From NCBI GenBank assembly GCA_045649415.1, contig JAZRPY010000004.1, positions 3,568 to 67,567 on the forward strand: a stretch of 64,000 nt of DNA, written 5' to 3'. The position numbers and the translations under genes were made by a program. Below the pieces are notes generated by a model. That model saw nothing but the letters and a program-made list of their open reading frames with translations. It had not been told where the DNA came from and did no database searches. Source of the DNA: CAKSQL01 sp045649415 (lineage in GTDB: Bacteria; Bacillota; Clostridia; UBA1381). Of this stretch, positions 44,755-53,112 are shown piece after piece. Position 1 is the stretch's first letter. The number at the start of each line of letters is the position of its first letter.

Positions 44755-45121
44755 ACTTTTTTCCTTTCCGAATTGTACCGAGTTTATAATCACAAGCAGG
44801 ATACCTTGTATCTGCAATTCCCGGCAAATTACATATTTAGTGTTATTTTGATTTCATTTTGAATAGCTTTTTTACTTTTCATGGCAAAAAAATTGTCCAT
44901 GTGAAAATCAAAGCATCTGAAATCTCATGGATGTAATAAGTCAGTTATAAGTTTTACTGTTCTGCTATGGTAAAAATGCACACCTTATTCACACAAACAG
45001 TAAAACCTGAGGATAGTATATTAAAAACTTTTAAGGTATGATTTTTAATATACACAAAGATATCATTTATTCGTGATTTTATCTAATATTTCCCCTCAAT
45101 CTGACCTATACCTTTGTTAAT
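44755..45121 (-). promoter_or_regulatory. Long structured leader of the sugar ABC operon
   Basis: About 370 nt between the promoter and the ATPase start hold no gene. They contain strong inverted repeats. GTATATTAAAAA/TTTTTAATATAC (45016-45053) has 12-bp perfect arms. GTTTTACTGTT/AACAGTAAAAC (44951-45006) has 11-bp perfect arms. CCATG/CATGG (44896-44930) has a run of seven A on the plus strand nearby (T run on the minus strand). This layout could be a regulatory leader with an attenuator, but it matches no riboswitch I recognise. Confidence 0.55.
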
Positions 45122-45150
45122 ATTTTAACACATAATTATTAAATAGTCAA
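45122..45150 (-). promoter_or_regulatory. Promoter of the sugar ABC operon
   Basis: On the minus strand, TTGACT (45145-45150), a 17-bp spacer and TAAAAT (45122-45127). Confidence 0.7.
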
Positions 45151-45258
45151 CAAAAATTTATAAAAATTTTTTTATTTTTTAGTTAAATCTGTTCATAAAA
45201 TTCAAAGAATCCACATATGATGCTATTTTTAAGCCTTTTTGTTACTAAAAATTTTTTA

Positions 45259-47178
45259 TTAGGTTTTTAATTTCTTCACAGAATTCAAAATTACTATAAT
45301 GGCGACACCCACATCAGCAAAAACTGCAAACCACATATTAACCAATCCAAAAAATCCCAACACTACTGCTAAAAGCTTTATTCCTACCGATAAAATAATA
45401 TTCTGATTTACTATTTTCATAGTCTCTTTTGCTATTTTTAAAAGCTCAGGGATTTTTTCAAGATTATCTGTCATAAGAACAATATCTGCTGCCTCAACTG
45501 CCGCATCTGCACCATTATCTCCCATTGCAATTCCAACATCTGCTGTTGCTAACACAGGGGCATCATTTATCCCATCACCAACAAATGCACAGGTCTTTAA
45601 TTTTGAAATTTCCTTTATTATTCCGACCTTGTGCTCAGGCAAAAGCTCTGAATATACCTTACTTATTCCAAATTCCTTTTTAATCTCCTCACAGGACAGT
45701 CTATTATCCCCTGTTAAAATATATGCATCAATTCCCATTTTATTAATCTTATTGATCACATTGGTTTTTCTTGGCTTATCCGATATTACAATATAGCCCT
45801 TATATTCCCCACAAAATCCAAGATACACACAGGTTGCTGCTATTTCTTCATCAGGAAGGGATATTCCATTTTCAATTAAAAATCCTCTGTTCCCTGCTAC
45901 TATATCCCCATTCTCTAATTTGACTATAACTCCTTTTCCCTTTTCCTCTTTATAGTCAATTATTTTTTTCTCATCTACATCCTCATCTCCCCATTTTCGT
46001 ATTGCCCTCGCTATAGGATGATTGGAAAAGTGCTCTGCATATAAAATGAGTTTTGAAAATTCATCTATTGTGCATTTGTTTTCCACCTTGGTTACCTCAA
46101 AGACTCCTTCTGTCAATGTGCCTGTTTTATCAAATGCTATTGCCTCTACATACGATAATCTTTCAATCACACTGGTGTTTTTTAACAGTATCCCTTTTTT
46201 TGCTGCTCTGCCCACACTTTGATAAAAGCTCAAAGGAATTGATATTACTAAAGCACAAGGACAGGATACAACAAGAATAACACACGCCTTGTATATCCAA
46301 CTCTTAAACTCAAAGCCAAATAAAAGTGGCACAAAAAAGCCTGTTAGAATTGCTAAAATTAAAATGATGGGTGTGTATATTTTAGAAAACCTTGTTATAA
46401 ACCTTTCAGTTTTTGCTTTATTCTCAGTTGCCTCTTTCATTGCTTTTATTATTCTTGATGCTGTTGAGGCTTCAAATTCCTTAGTTACCTTCACCTTGAT
46501 AACACCATTACAATTTATCGAGCCTGATAAAACAACATCGCCCACTCCCTTTTCATAGGGTACTGCTTCACCCGATATTGATGATGTATCCAAAAAGGTA
46601 CTGCCCGTTATGATTTCTCCGTCCAACGGAATTCTCTCCCCCGGAAGCACACGGATAATGTTTCCCACCTCTACCTTGTCTGCATCTGTTTTCACAAAAT
46701 TCTCACTCTGCAGAACATATGCAAAATCAGGTCTGATATCCATAACCTTGTTTAGTGCATTCTGGGAATTATCAACTGCTCTTTTTTCCATCATTTCACC
46801 TATTTTATATAGAATGATAACTGCCGAAGCCTCATAAAATTCATTCAAAAAAAGTGCTGACAAGGTTGCAACTGTCATTAAAAAGCACTCATCAAAAAAA
46901 CTTTTCTTGAAAATTCCACTTATCGCCTTTATAACAACATCATAACCTGAAATAATGTATGCAAGAATTAAAAGAATATTTCCTATTTGATTATTTACAA
47001 AAAATGATATAACAAATAAAGCTATCCCAAGAATAAGCATTATGTTATCAGCATTTCCCCTTTTTTTCTTTTCTCCACAACAGGTGCAGCCACCAGCTAC
47101 AAATACCTCCTCCTTGTGATTATGCTCACAATGGCATCCCGAATGACAACCGTTATCTATCTGGCTATTTTTATGCAT
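45259..47178 (-). CDS. Zn2+/Cd2+-type heavy-metal P-type ATPase
   Basis: A 639-residue P1B pump. Instead of a folded HMA domain, the first 40 residues are a Cys/His-rich stretch (CHSGCHCEHNHKEE and GGCTCCGEKKK). Six to eight membrane helices carry the metal motif SCPCALV. The phosphorylation site is AFDKTGTLTEG, and ILTGDNRLSCEEIKKEFG and FVGDGINDAPVLA follow. The CPC motif plus this tail favour Zn/Cd export. The promoter carries an ArsR-like operator. Confidence 0.93.
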   Translation of the reverse strand: MHKNSQIDNGCHSGCHCEHNHKEEVFVAGGCTCCGEKKKRGNADNIMLILGIALFVISFFVNNQIGNILLILAYIISGYDVVIKAISGIFKKSFFDECFLMTVATLSALFLNEFYEASAVIILYKIGEMMEKRAVDNSQNALNKVMDIRPDFAYVLQSENFVKTDADKVEVGNIIRVLPGERIPLDGEIITGSTFLDTSSISGEAVPYEKGVGDVVLSGSINCNGVIKVKVTKEFEASTASRIIKAMKEATENKAKTERFITRFSKIYTPIILILAILTGFFVPLLFGFEFKSWIYKACVILVVSCPCALVISIPLSFYQSVGRAAKKGILLKNTSVIERLSYVEAIAFDKTGTLTEGVFEVTKVENKCTIDEFSKLILYAEHFSNHPIARAIRKWGDEDVDEKKIIDYKEEKGKGVIVKLENGDIVAGNRGFLIENGISLPDEEIAATCVYLGFCGEYKGYIVISDKPRKTNVINKINKMGIDAYILTGDNRLSCEEIKKEFGISKVYSELLPEHKVGIIKEISKLKTCAFVGDGINDAPVLATADVGIAMGDNGADAAVEAADIVLMTDNLEKIPELLKIAKETMKIVNQNIILSVGIKLLAVVLGFFGLVNMWFAVFADVGVAIIVILNSVKKLKT

Positions 47179-47207
47179 ATCTTCACTTCTCCTTTACACC
47201 GTTTTAT

Positions 47208-47231
47208 ACATATGAGCGTATGTTCATATGT
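47208..47231 (-). promoter_or_regulatory. ArsR/SmtB-type operator of the metal ATPase
   Basis: An imperfect 12-12 palindrome. The left arm is ACATATGAGCGT and the right arm read on the other strand is ACATATGAACAT (10 of 12 identical). It lies directly downstream of the -10 box, where a metal-released repressor of the CzrA/CadC/SmtB type would block transcription. Confidence 0.65.
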
Positions 47232-47233
47232 TC

Positions 47234-47262
47234 ATTATATTCCATTTTATTTACTATGTCAA
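47234..47262 (-). promoter_or_regulatory. Promoter of the metal ATPase
   Basis: On the minus strand, TTGACA (47257-47262), a 17-bp spacer and TATAAT (47234-47239), a perfect consensus that presumably needs repression. Confidence 0.85.
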
Positions 47263-47336
47263 CCTAATTTTAAAATTTTAGTATGAACTATGCCCTAATA
47301 ACGCAAAATAATAAAAAAAGAAAAAGAGGGAAAATT

Positions 47337-47768
47337 ATGCTTGGATTTATATTTGCAATTATAGCAGGTGCTGCTATGAGCTTTCAGGGTGTTATGAACA
47401 CTCGTCTGGGTGACAGGATAGGAATTTTGGAGTCTAACACAATTGTTCAGGGAACTGCATTTATACTGTCCCTGATAGCAGTGTGGCTTTTTGGTAACGG
47501 AAGCTTTAAGGAGATTATAAATGTAAATAAGCTCTATTGGTTTGGTGGAGTTCTTGGAATTATAATAACTGTGACCGTTATGCTTTCTATTAACAAGCTG
47601 TCCCCCACAGTTGCCATAAGCACAATCTTAATTTCTCAGCTTTTAGTTGCTTCTATGATTGATGCCTTTGGCCTGATGGACAGTGAGAAAATTTCTTTTT
47701 GCTGGAACAATTTTGTTGGGATTATTCTAATGATTGGTGGGGTTATTCTCTTCAAGCTCAAACTTTGA
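47337..47768 (+). CDS. YdcZ/DMT-type small membrane protein
   Basis: A 143-residue protein with five membrane helices. The ATG at 47337 (MLGFIFAIIAGAAMSFQGVMN) is chosen over one 18 codons upstream because AGAGGGA precedes it. GAAMSFQGVMNTRLGDRIG and NKLSPTVAISTILISQLLVA match the YdcZ (DUF606) relatives of the drug/metabolite transporter superfamily. The substrate is unknown. Confidence 0.85.
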   Translation: MLGFIFAIIAGAAMSFQGVMNTRLGDRIGILESNTIVQGTAFILSLIAVWLFGNGSFKEIINVNKLYWFGGVLGIIITVTVMLSINKLSPTVAISTILISQLLVASMIDAFGLMDSEKISFCWNNFVGIILMIGGVILFKLKL

Positions 47769-47942
47769 TTTTTATCCTATTAAACATGTAAATAAATTTT
47801 TAAAATAATTATTGCTTTTTTTAAACTTATATGCTACAATAGATATGAGGGACATTTAATTTTAAATATGTGTCACTTGTATAAACCCCTTGGGGTCACT
47901 AAAAAAAGATAAAAATCCTTAAAATAAAAGGAGTGAAATATT

Positions 47943-49217
47943 TTGGAAAAGCTAATTGTTAAAGGTAACACAAGATTGTCAGGCGAGGTAATAATAAGTG
48001 GCGCAAAAAATGCAGCCGTTGCGATTATTCCTGCCTGTCTTTTAATAAATGGCACCTGTAGATTGGAAAACCTTCCTGTTATTCAGGATGTTAAATTATA
48101 TCTTGAAATATTAAAGGATTTAGGTGCTCAGGTAACCTTCGTTAATAAAAACACTGTCGATATAGATTGCACCAATGTTAATTCCTTTGAGCCTGATGAA
48201 AATATGTCGAGAAAAATGCGAGGCTCAACATATTTAATCGGTGCATTATTAGGCAGAATGAACAAGTGCATTATCCCACCTCCCGGTGGTTGTGATTTCG
48301 GCACAAGACCTATCGACCAACACATCAAAGGCTTTGAGGCATTAGGTGCAACTGTTGAAATCCTATATGGAAAAATTCATGCAAAAGCAGAAAAGCTTCT
48401 CGGTGCAAATGTGTATTTTGATTTAATCACGGTTGGTGCAACTATAAATGTTATGCTCAGTGCAGTTAAGGCATCAGGCACAACTATAATTGAAAACGCT
48501 GCCAAGGAACCTCATATAGTTGATTTGGCGAACTTCTTAAACTCAATGGGTGCAAAAATCAGAGGTGCAGGCACAAACACCATAAAAATCACAGGCGTGA
48601 ACGAGCTTCATGGTGGTACATATTCAATCATCCCTGACCAGATAGAAGCAGGCACATTTATGATTGCAGCAGCAGCAACCCGTGGAGATGTAACAATATC
48701 GAATGTTATCCCCCGTCACTTAGAGCCAATTTCGGCAAAGCTGATTGAGGTAGGTGCAAAAGTGGAAGAGTTTGACGATAAGATAAGGGTATATGTCCCT
48801 GAAAACACCAACTTTAAAAAGATATCCTTTATCGCACATCCCTACCCCGGATATCCCACCGATATGCAACCACAGTTAGTAACATTTTTATCTATTGTGG
48901 ATGGTGTGAGTTCTGCTCGTGACGAGGTATGGGACGACAGATTCAGATATGTTGACGAGCTCAAGCTTATGGGTGCAAATATAAGAGTTGAAGGAAATCT
49001 TGCAATAATTGATGGCGTTAAAAAGCTAATGGGTGCATCAGTGCGAGCAACCGACCTAAGAGCAGGTGCTGCAATGATTATAGCAGGACTTATGGCAGAT
49101 GGTACAACTGAAATCAATAATATATATCATATTGACCGAGGTTATGAGAATTTTGAAGAGAAGTTCATCAAGCTTGGCGCAGACATACAACGAGTTCAGG
49201 TTGTTGATGCAGAGTGA
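47943..49217 (+). CDS. murA: UDP-N-acetylglucosamine 1-carboxyvinyltransferase
   Basis: A 424-residue enzyme for the first committed step of peptidoglycan synthesis. The start is a TTG at 47943 behind AAGGAGTG. LIVKGNTRLSGEVIISGAKNAAVAIIPA is the MurA N terminus with the conserved K22-N23 pair. The PEP-binding loop that holds Cys115 in E. coli reads PPGGCDFGTRPIDQH, so cysteine is kept and fosfomycin sensitivity is expected. Late ATDLRAGAAMIIAGL is conserved. Confidence 0.96.
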   Translation: MEKLIVKGNTRLSGEVIISGAKNAAVAIIPACLLINGTCRLENLPVIQDVKLYLEILKDLGAQVTFVNKNTVDIDCTNVNSFEPDENMSRKMRGSTYLIGALLGRMNKCIIPPPGGCDFGTRPIDQHIKGFEALGATVEILYGKIHAKAEKLLGANVYFDLITVGATINVMLSAVKASGTTIIENAAKEPHIVDLANFLNSMGAKIRGAGTNTIKITGVNELHGGTYSIIPDQIEAGTFMIAAAATRGDVTISNVIPRHLEPISAKLIEVGAKVEEFDDKIRVYVPENTNFKKISFIAHPYPGYPTDMQPQLVTFLSIVDGVSSARDEVWDDRFRYVDELKLMGANIRVEGNLAIIDGVKKLMGASVRATDLRAGAAMIIAGLMADGTTEINNIYHIDRGYENFEEKFIKLGADIQRVQVVDAE

Positions 49218-49243
49218 TTTTGAGAAAGGCTGGTAAATATTAA

Positions 49244-50011
49244 ATGTTTCTCTCACTCATAAGTGGCTCATCAGGAAATGCCACATTAGTTAAGTACAAA
49301 AACACAACTCTCCTCATAGATTGTGGGATGTCGGGAAAAAAGCTTGAACAGGCGATTGGGGATATATCTATGACCTGTTTTGATATTGATGCACTATTGA
49401 TAACCCACGAACATATCGACCACACAAGAGGAGCAGGCGTGATTTCAAGAAAATATAATATCCCCTTATATATGACAAAGGGCACTCACCTATCCTCAGA
49501 TTTAGGGAAAATACCCAGTGAAAATATAAACTATATCTCAAAGGATTCCCAATTTGAAATAGGTGATATAGGAATTGTCCCATTTGAAATCTCCCACGAT
49601 GCAAAGGAGCCTGTGGGCTACAGCTTTTACACCGATAAAAAGCTTACCTTAGCAACCGATTGTGGAGTGCTAACCGAGGATATCCAAAAGCATCTTTTAG
49701 GAAGTGACGAGATAATTTTAGAATCAAATCACGACCCCGACCTTTTAATGTACGGAGCATATCCAATGTCCTTAAAGCGACGAATTATGAGTGATTTAGG
49801 GCATCTGTCGAATATGGATGCTGCAAAAATGGCTGTTAAGCTATTAAATTCAGGAACTAAAAAAATTATGTTGGGACATTTAAGTCAGGAAAATAACACT
49901 CCTGATATTGCCTATGAAACTACCAAAAATGCACTCATATATGAAGGTGCCAGACTTGGTGAGGACATTAGTCTTTCAGTTGCCAACAGGTATGAAATAA
50001 CGAGGTTTTAA
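49244..50011 (+). CDS. YycJ/WalJ-like metallo-beta-lactamase fold hydrolase
   Basis: A 255-residue hydrolase. Metal ligands lie in LLITHEHIDHTRGAG (HxHxDH near residue 53) and LATDCG. MFLSLISGSSGNATLVKYKNTTLLID is the YycJ N terminus. Relatives in Bacillus act as exonucleases linked to cell-wall control or DNA repair, but the exact job here is not certain. The stop overlaps the rlmH start (TAATG), as in many Firmicutes. Confidence 0.88.
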   Translation: MFLSLISGSSGNATLVKYKNTTLLIDCGMSGKKLEQAIGDISMTCFDIDALLITHEHIDHTRGAGVISRKYNIPLYMTKGTHLSSDLGKIPSENINYISKDSQFEIGDIGIVPFEISHDAKEPVGYSFYTDKKLTLATDCGVLTEDIQKHLLGSDEIILESNHDPDLLMYGAYPMSLKRRIMSDLGHLSNMDAAKMAVKLLNSGTKKIMLGHLSQENNTPDIAYETTKNALIYEGARLGEDISLSVANRYEITRF

Positions 50012-50487
50012 TGAATATAACATTTATTGTTGTGGGAAAACTTAAAGAAAAATATCTAAAGGATGCAATCCTTGAATATAAAAAGCGTATTCAAAGATTT
50101 GCTAAATTAGAAATAATTGAAATTCCTGACGAGAAAATCCCTGAAAATGCATCTCAAAAGCAAGAGGAGCAAATCAAGGAAAAGGAAGGAGAGAAAATCC
50201 TTTCAAAATTGAAGGATAATTCATATTTTATAACTCTCTGTATTGAGGGCGAGGAATTATCAAGTGAGGAATTTGCAGATAAGATAAAAAATATTTCAAT
50301 GAATAACAGTAATATCACCTTTGCAATTGGTGGTTCATTGGGATTATGGGATAGAGTGAAATCTCAGTCTAACTTAAAGCTCAGTTTTGGAAGGATGACT
50401 CTTCCCCATCAGCTTATGAGAGTGGTTTTAACAGAGCAATTATACAGAGCCTTTAAAATCAACTCAAACGAGAGCTATCATAAATAG
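50011..50487 (+). CDS. rlmH: 23S rRNA pseudouridine(1915) N3-methyltransferase
   Basis: A 158-residue SPOUT methyltransferase that modifies helix 69 of 23S rRNA. NITFIVVGKLKEKYLKDAILEY starts the family pattern. The SAM knot shows FAIGGSLGLWDRV and the C terminus KLSFGRMTLPHQLMRVVLTEQLYRAF. Length is normal. Confidence 0.96.
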   Translation: MNITFIVVGKLKEKYLKDAILEYKKRIQRFAKLEIIEIPDEKIPENASQKQEEQIKEKEGEKILSKLKDNSYFITLCIEGEELSSEEFADKIKNISMNNSNITFAIGGSLGLWDRVKSQSNLKLSFGRMTLPHQLMRVVLTEQLYRAFKINSNESYHK

Positions 50488-50553
50488 TACATAAAGAACA
50501 GATTTTCTATATAAACAAACCTTCTTAAAAATAAAAAAGGATGTGAATTTTAA

Positions 50554-51423
50554 ATGGCAAGAACTGCAAGAAAAAAAAGCAGTACAGGAATTTACCACAT
50601 ACTGCTGAGGTCAAATAATACTCTGTTTTTAAACGAAGAGGACAAAAAGTATTTTAAGGAGCTTCTGCAAAAATATTTCACAGACTCTCTTTCAGCCTGC
50701 ATTTATGGATACAGTCTTACGAAAAAGAAAATACATCTCATAATCAATGAAAAAAATGAGGATGTATCTACCCTGATTAAACCATTCTGTACCTCCTATG
50801 CAAGATACTTTAACAGAGTTCATAGTGTGACCGGAAAACTTTTTGCCGACAGATTTAAGTCCGAGCCTGTTGAAAGTAACATTGCCTTATCTCAGCTTAT
50901 TTTATATCTTTATAAGGGTGACTTGGCTCAATTTAAGGCAGATAGAATAATTGCTCATAGCGATTTGAAGAAGCTTAATATATCATCTGTAAAAAAGGTG
51001 CTTCCTATGGACGATTATGAGAATATGACATATGATGAGTTAAAATCTGCGATAGGATACATAACAGGAGACATAAAAGGATTTTCAAAGCTTACAGTAG
51101 CAGAAAAAATTGCTTTGATTCAGGAAATTGATGTTGACAAAAGGCTCAGAATTGGTTTAATAAGCAAGGGCTTGGGTATTGAGAAAGCACCCACCCCTGC
51201 ACCAAAGAAAGCCACAAAGAAGAAGGTCGAAGCAAAGAAGGAAAAAGCTCTTGTGGTAGAGAAAAAGCAAGTTGAAAAACAAGCACCTGTCAAGAAAGAA
51301 AAGGCTGCGCCTGTTAAAAAGCAGGAGATACAAAAGAAGGTGGACAAGCCCGTTGCATTTGCTGAGGATGCACCAAAACCACAACCACCAAAGAAAAAGG
51401 AATTGAGCGTTTGGCTTTTGTAA
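50554..51423 (+). CDS. RAYT/Y1-transposase-like protein lacking the HUH motif
   Basis: A 289-residue protein. Residues 1-110 resemble REP-associated tyrosine transposases: TGIYHILLRSNN, then YGYSL, and YARYFNRVHSVTGKLFADRFKS. The expected metal site MPNHVHLLI is replaced by TKKKIHLII (K59-I60-H61), so the first histidine of HUH is lost. Y93 and Y96 in the SYARYFN segment remain candidates for the nucleophile. Residues ~190-280 form a Lys/Ala/Pro-rich tail that may bind nucleic acid. It sits between rlmH and the ECF sigma gene. Confidence 0.78.
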   Translation: MARTARKKSSTGIYHILLRSNNTLFLNEEDKKYFKELLQKYFTDSLSACIYGYSLTKKKIHLIINEKNEDVSTLIKPFCTSYARYFNRVHSVTGKLFADRFKSEPVESNIALSQLILYLYKGDLAQFKADRIIAHSDLKKLNISSVKKVLPMDDYENMTYDELKSAIGYITGDIKGFSKLTVAEKIALIQEIDVDKRLRIGLISKGLGIEKAPTPAPKKATKKKVEAKKEKALVVEKKQVEKQAPVKKEKAAPVKKQEIQKKVDKPVAFAEDAPKPQPPKKKELSVWLL

Positions 51424-51434
51424 TAGAAATTATA

Positions 51435-51461
51435 TTTTGGCAGGATATTATCCTGCCAAAA
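51435..51461. repeat. Perfect inverted repeat after the RAYT-like gene
   Basis: A 13-bp perfect arm (TTTTGGCAGGATA) repeated in inverse with one central base. No T tract follows on the plus strand. It may be a REP-like palindrome, a weak terminator or an element affecting the sigma factor mRNA that starts at 51486. Confidence 0.65.
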
Positions 51462-51485
51462 TTCATATAAAAAGGAGGAAATTGA

Positions 51486-52049
51486 TTGGAAGAATTTGAG
51501 CTCGTTAAAAAAATTCAAAACGACGACAGAGACGCTTTTAATGATTTGGTTATTGCCTATCAACAAAAGGTTTTCCATATTGCCTACTCAATGCTATTCG
51601 ATTATGAAGATGCATCCGACGCTTCTCAGGAGGTATTTGTGAAGATCTATCGTTATATAAACTCCTTCCGATTTGACAGCTCCCTGTCAACCTGGATATA
51701 TAGAATAACAAAAAATGTGTGCTATGATTTTTTAAGAAAGAAAAAGGTGGCAACTGTGAGTCTTGACAACGACAGTGACGACTCACCAAAGCCGGAAATA
51801 ACGGACAATTCCAATTCTCCCGAAACAATTGCAGACGCTCACGACCTTCAGGCACTTGTTCAGTCTGCATTAAAGGAATTGGATGAAAATTCACGCTTTG
51901 TTATCACTCTTTATGACATAGAGGGCTTGAGCTATGATGAAATTTCTCGCATATTAAAGCTACCCTTAGGCACAGTAAAATCAAGACTCAACAGAGCAAG
52001 AGAAAAATTAAAGAAAATTTTATTGCCAAAAAGAGAACTTTTTCTTTAA
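51486..52049 (+). CDS. ECF sigma factor (RpoE/SigW-like)
   Basis: A 187-residue extracytoplasmic-function sigma factor. Region 2 (about 18-85) has the FNDLVIAYQQKVFHIAYSML and DASDASQEVFVKIYRYI motifs. Region 4 (about 125-180) has LDENSRFVITLYDIEGLSYDEISRILKLPLGTVKSRLNRAREKLKK. The start appears to be TTG at 51486 behind AAGGAGG. It is followed by its membrane anti-sigma gene, which presumably controls it. The target promoters are unknown. Confidence 0.94.
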   Translation: MEEFELVKKIQNDDRDAFNDLVIAYQQKVFHIAYSMLFDYEDASDASQEVFVKIYRYINSFRFDSSLSTWIYRITKNVCYDFLRKKKVATVSLDNDSDDSPKPEITDNSNSPETIADAHDLQALVQSALKELDENSRFVITLYDIEGLSYDEISRILKLPLGTVKSRLNRAREKLKKILLPKRELFL

Positions 52050-52102
52050 ATTTTTCGTCTAAGATAATAAAGAGTATAAACAGATTAGGAGAGTTATAAT
52101 AA

Positions 52103-52879
52103 ATGTTGAGCTGTGATGATTTTAAATTAAAAATTGAACAATATCTTAACAATCAGCTTGATGATGCAGAAAAAGAGGAATTTCTTGAGCATATGTTCTC
52201 GTGCAAGGAGTGTAAAGAGGAGCTTAAATTCTCAGAGGCTATAGCTGATACCTTGAATACTACAGGCCTTCCTGATGTTCCTGAGGATTTTCTAAACCGT
52301 GTGAATATGGCAATTGACAAAGAGGCAGTCCCCTCCCATCAATTTAGTTTCAAAAAAGTCCTGAACCCACGAATTCTATCCTCCCTTGTAGCTTGTTTGA
52401 TTATCGCTGTATTTTTAAGTCTTAATCAGAATAACAATTTAACAGGAAAGCTTTCTATCAACAATCAAGATAATCAGGAAATATCCTATAGATTAAAAAA
52501 CACACCTCAGGACCTGAAGCTTAAAAATAATGTTGAAAGTGTATCCATTAAAGAAGGTGAGAACAACAAAAAAACAAGGATAGCTGAGGATATCCCCTCC
52601 CCTGCTAACCAATCAACTAACGAAAACAACTTCATTTCAACTGCGTCACTGATAATTGATGAAGTATATTCTATAATGGTGGATGAAAAAGACTTTGAAA
52701 ATGTAATCAGTATTGCAAACATATTTTCAACCCCTACCGACGCCACACAAAATTCATATACTATGCCACAAGATATATATGAAGCCTTTATTGAAAGTTT
52801 AAAGGAAAATAAAATTGAATTTACATCATCAGTTCAAAATAGTGATATAGTTTGCTTCACAATAAATAAGAATATATAA
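52103..52879 (+). CDS. Membrane anti-sigma factor with zinc-finger (ZAS) domain
   Basis: A 258-residue protein. The N-terminal ZAS motif is CDDFKLKIEQYLNNQLDDAE and LEHMFSCKECKEELKF (H-x3-C-x2-C). A single membrane helix (about 92-110) follows, then a mostly polar extracytoplasmic C-terminal domain. The family binds the ECF sigma factor in the cytoplasm. It is co-transcribed 53 bp downstream of the sigma gene. Confidence 0.88.
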   Translation: MLSCDDFKLKIEQYLNNQLDDAEKEEFLEHMFSCKECKEELKFSEAIADTLNTTGLPDVPEDFLNRVNMAIDKEAVPSHQFSFKKVLNPRILSSLVACLIIAVFLSLNQNNNLTGKLSINNQDNQEISYRLKNTPQDLKLKNNVESVSIKEGENNKKTRIAEDIPSPANQSTNENNFISTASLIIDEVYSIMVDEKDFENVISIANIFSTPTDATQNSYTMPQDIYEAFIESLKENKIEFTSSVQNSDIVCFTINKNI

Positions 52880-52882
52880 TAT

Positions 52883-52964
52883 AAAAGGAATGAAATTCAT
52901 TCCTTTTTTTATTTTAACATTTTGAAAAGTGCCTTATAAAAAGCGATTTTAAGGCACTTTTTTA
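52883..52964 (+). terminator. Tandem terminators after the sigma/anti-sigma operon
   Basis: First hairpin AAAAGGAATGAA/TTCATTCCTTTT (52883-52911) with a T run. Second hairpin AAAAGTGCCTTA/TAAGGCACTTTT (52925-52964) with a T run. Two in series insulate the strong S-layer promoter that follows. Confidence 0.88.
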
Positions 52965-52981
52965 TTTCCATAATTTACAAC

Positions 52982-53010
52982 TTGAAATTATGAATAAAAT
53001 CCTGTATGAT
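52982..53010 (+). promoter_or_regulatory. Promoter of the SLH-domain protein gene
   Basis: TTGAAA (52982-52987), a 17-bp spacer and TATGAT (53005-53010). It leaves a leader of about 95 nt with small hairpins (CGTT/AACG and GGTTTAT/ATAAACC). Confidence 0.6.
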
Positions 53011-53112
53011 AGTAAATGTGGTTGACATAATATCGTTTTTATAACGAAATGTAAACCCAAAGAGGCAAGGTTTATATAAGATAAACCGACATGGATTTAT
53101 AAGGAGGAAAAT

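Noticed and set aside
53023..53100. Possible c-di-GMP-I (GEMM) riboswitch before the S-layer gene
   Set aside because: A GGCAAG-hairpin-GACA arrangement looks superficially similar, but the conserved GACGCAAAGCC part and the second paired element are missing.
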